Notes under the pieces: model-generated
What the model saw: the letters and a program-made list of their open reading frames with translations, nothing else
Told to the model about the DNA's origin: nothing
The model's database searches: none
From: Lineus longissimus
Lineage: Eukaryota > Nemertea > Pilidiophora > Heteronemertea > Lineidae
DNA length: 64,000 nt
Reading direction: 5' to 3'
Assembly (NCBI RefSeq): GCF_910592395.1
Contig: NC_088319.1
Location: 7,874,001-7,938,000, forward strand
Translations under genes and position numbers: made by a program
Shown here: positions 63,169 to 64,000 of the stretch, piece after piece
How positions within the stretch are numbered: position 1 is the stretch's first letter
How the letters are laid out: each line of letters opens with the position of its first letter

Positions 63169-64000
63169 GTCGGAGATAAGACCACAATTGATTTTTTAAG
63201 CCTTTTAGCAGTTAAATTGTCAATGTTTGACCGCGACGCATCAAAGAACGCGTCAAGTAGTGAAACTGAAATTCGGATATGATATACGGGTTAGTCTTGC
63301 GAGTAACTGGTGCGATGGAAATTGGTGATTGACCACGGAAATTTTTTTATAATCGACAAATTAGACAGACTTTGATATTTCCACTGTTTTCAGCCAACTG
63401 GCAGAAAAAACTCAAAACACGCCCCCTATTACCCAATTAGCAAAATTCGAAATTAATTTTTTCAGCAAATAATTTCTTTATATCTGTAGACTTGCCACAG
63501 CAAATATTTTTTCAATACCTCTCCAAATATGTACTTGAGAGTAAAAAACATGCACTCGTCTAATTGATAGGCCTCGACCCTCCAACCTATGAATATTCAT
63601 TAGTGGTCTTGTCTCGTCGGGAGACAAGACCACAATTGATTTTTTAAGCCTTTTAGCAGTTAAATTGTCAATGTTTGACCGCGACGCATCAAAGAACGCG
63701 TCAAGTAGTGAAACTGAAATTCGGATATGATATACGGGTTAGTCTTGCGAGTAACTGGTGCGATGGAAATTGGTGATTGACCACGGAAATTTTTTTATAA
63801 TCGACAAATTAGACAGACTTTGATATTTCCACTGTTTTCAGCCAACTGGCAGAAAAAACTCAAAACACGCCCCCTATTACCCAATTAGCAAAATTCGAAA
63901 TTAATTTTTTCATCAAATAATTTCTTTATATCTGTAGACTTGCCACAGCAAATATTTTTTCAATACCTCTCCAAATATGTACTTGAGAGTAAAAAACATG
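63169..64000 (+). repeat. ~448-bp direct duplication reaching the window end
   Basis: Copy 1 begins GTCGGAGATAAGACCACAAT at 63169; copy 2 begins GTCGGGAGACAAGACCACAA at 63616 and runs past 64000. The copies are almost identical (for example one change, TTCAGCAAAT/TTCATCAAAT). They lie just upstream of the Harbinger transposase start, so they may be its promoter or subterminal region. Confidence 0.9.
63604..63632. repeat. 12-bp-arm palindrome at the duplication junction
   Basis: TGGTCTTGTCTC-GTCGG-GAGACAAGACCA sits exactly where the second copy of the 448-bp repeat starts; the first copy lacks the left arm. Confidence 0.8.

Overview
The window is animal genomic DNA. Genes have GT-AG introns that keep phase from exon to exon, poly-A signals are AATAAA, and almost everything recognisable is a transposable element or a satellite. 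The element mix (Ty3/gypsy of the Mag type, PIF/Harbinger with a Myb/SANT partner gene, a KDZ-like gene, hammerhead-ribozyme tandem repeats, GAGGCCC...GGGCCT interspersed repeats) fits a marine invertebrate such as a mollusc, lancelet or hemichordate. The species cannot be decided from the sequence. I see no confident ordinary host gene; the multi-exon genes appear to be element cargo or transposase partners.

Layout. 1-4.7 kb: the 3' end of a Ty3/gypsy element (integrase, then a C2H2 zinc-finger ORF, then a likely LTR). 4.8-5.55 kb: a minus-strand Myb/SANT-like exon in an element end. 5.55-33.2 kb: a non-LTR retrotransposon (LINE) copy split by 26.8 kb of nested insertions. The outer insert (5740-32518) is a tandem array of ~342-bp units, each with a hammerhead-ribozyme-like motif, flanked by a 14-bp target duplication. 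Inside it sit a 1.9-kb TIR element (6097-8003, 8-bp duplication GAGCAACA, itself hit by a MITE) and a 21.7-kb TIR element (8154-29842, 7-bp duplication CATTTGG).

The 21.7-kb element is the most interesting object. It has imperfect ~80-bp terminal inverted repeats and two multi-exon plus-strand genes. The first (seven exons, 304 aa) resembles the C-terminal part of Kyakuja-Dileera-Zisupton (KDZ) transposase-family proteins. The second (five exons, 340 aa) has two C2H2-like fingers and an unrecognised C-terminal domain. It also holds a 170-bp satellite into which a young Mag-type LTR retrotransposon (18374-23356, duplication ATTTA, 166-bp LTRs differing at two bases) has inserted.

33-47.7 kb: interspersed repeats, minisatellites and an intact single-exon DDE integrase-like gene (40675-41886) that begins downstream of five copies of a perfect palindrome. 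47.7-51.8 kb: a ~151-bp satellite with a three-monomer higher-order pattern, interrupted by a deleted PIF/Harbinger element (48464-50287). 52.2-55.2 kb: a gypsy Gag fragment and a hAT-like MITE. 56-63.2 kb: a five-exon Myb/SANT-like gene convergent with a frame-broken Harbinger transposase, together a decayed two-gene Harbinger. 63.2-64 kb: a 448-bp direct duplication.

All boundaries, motifs and counts were read by eye; no database search was possible.
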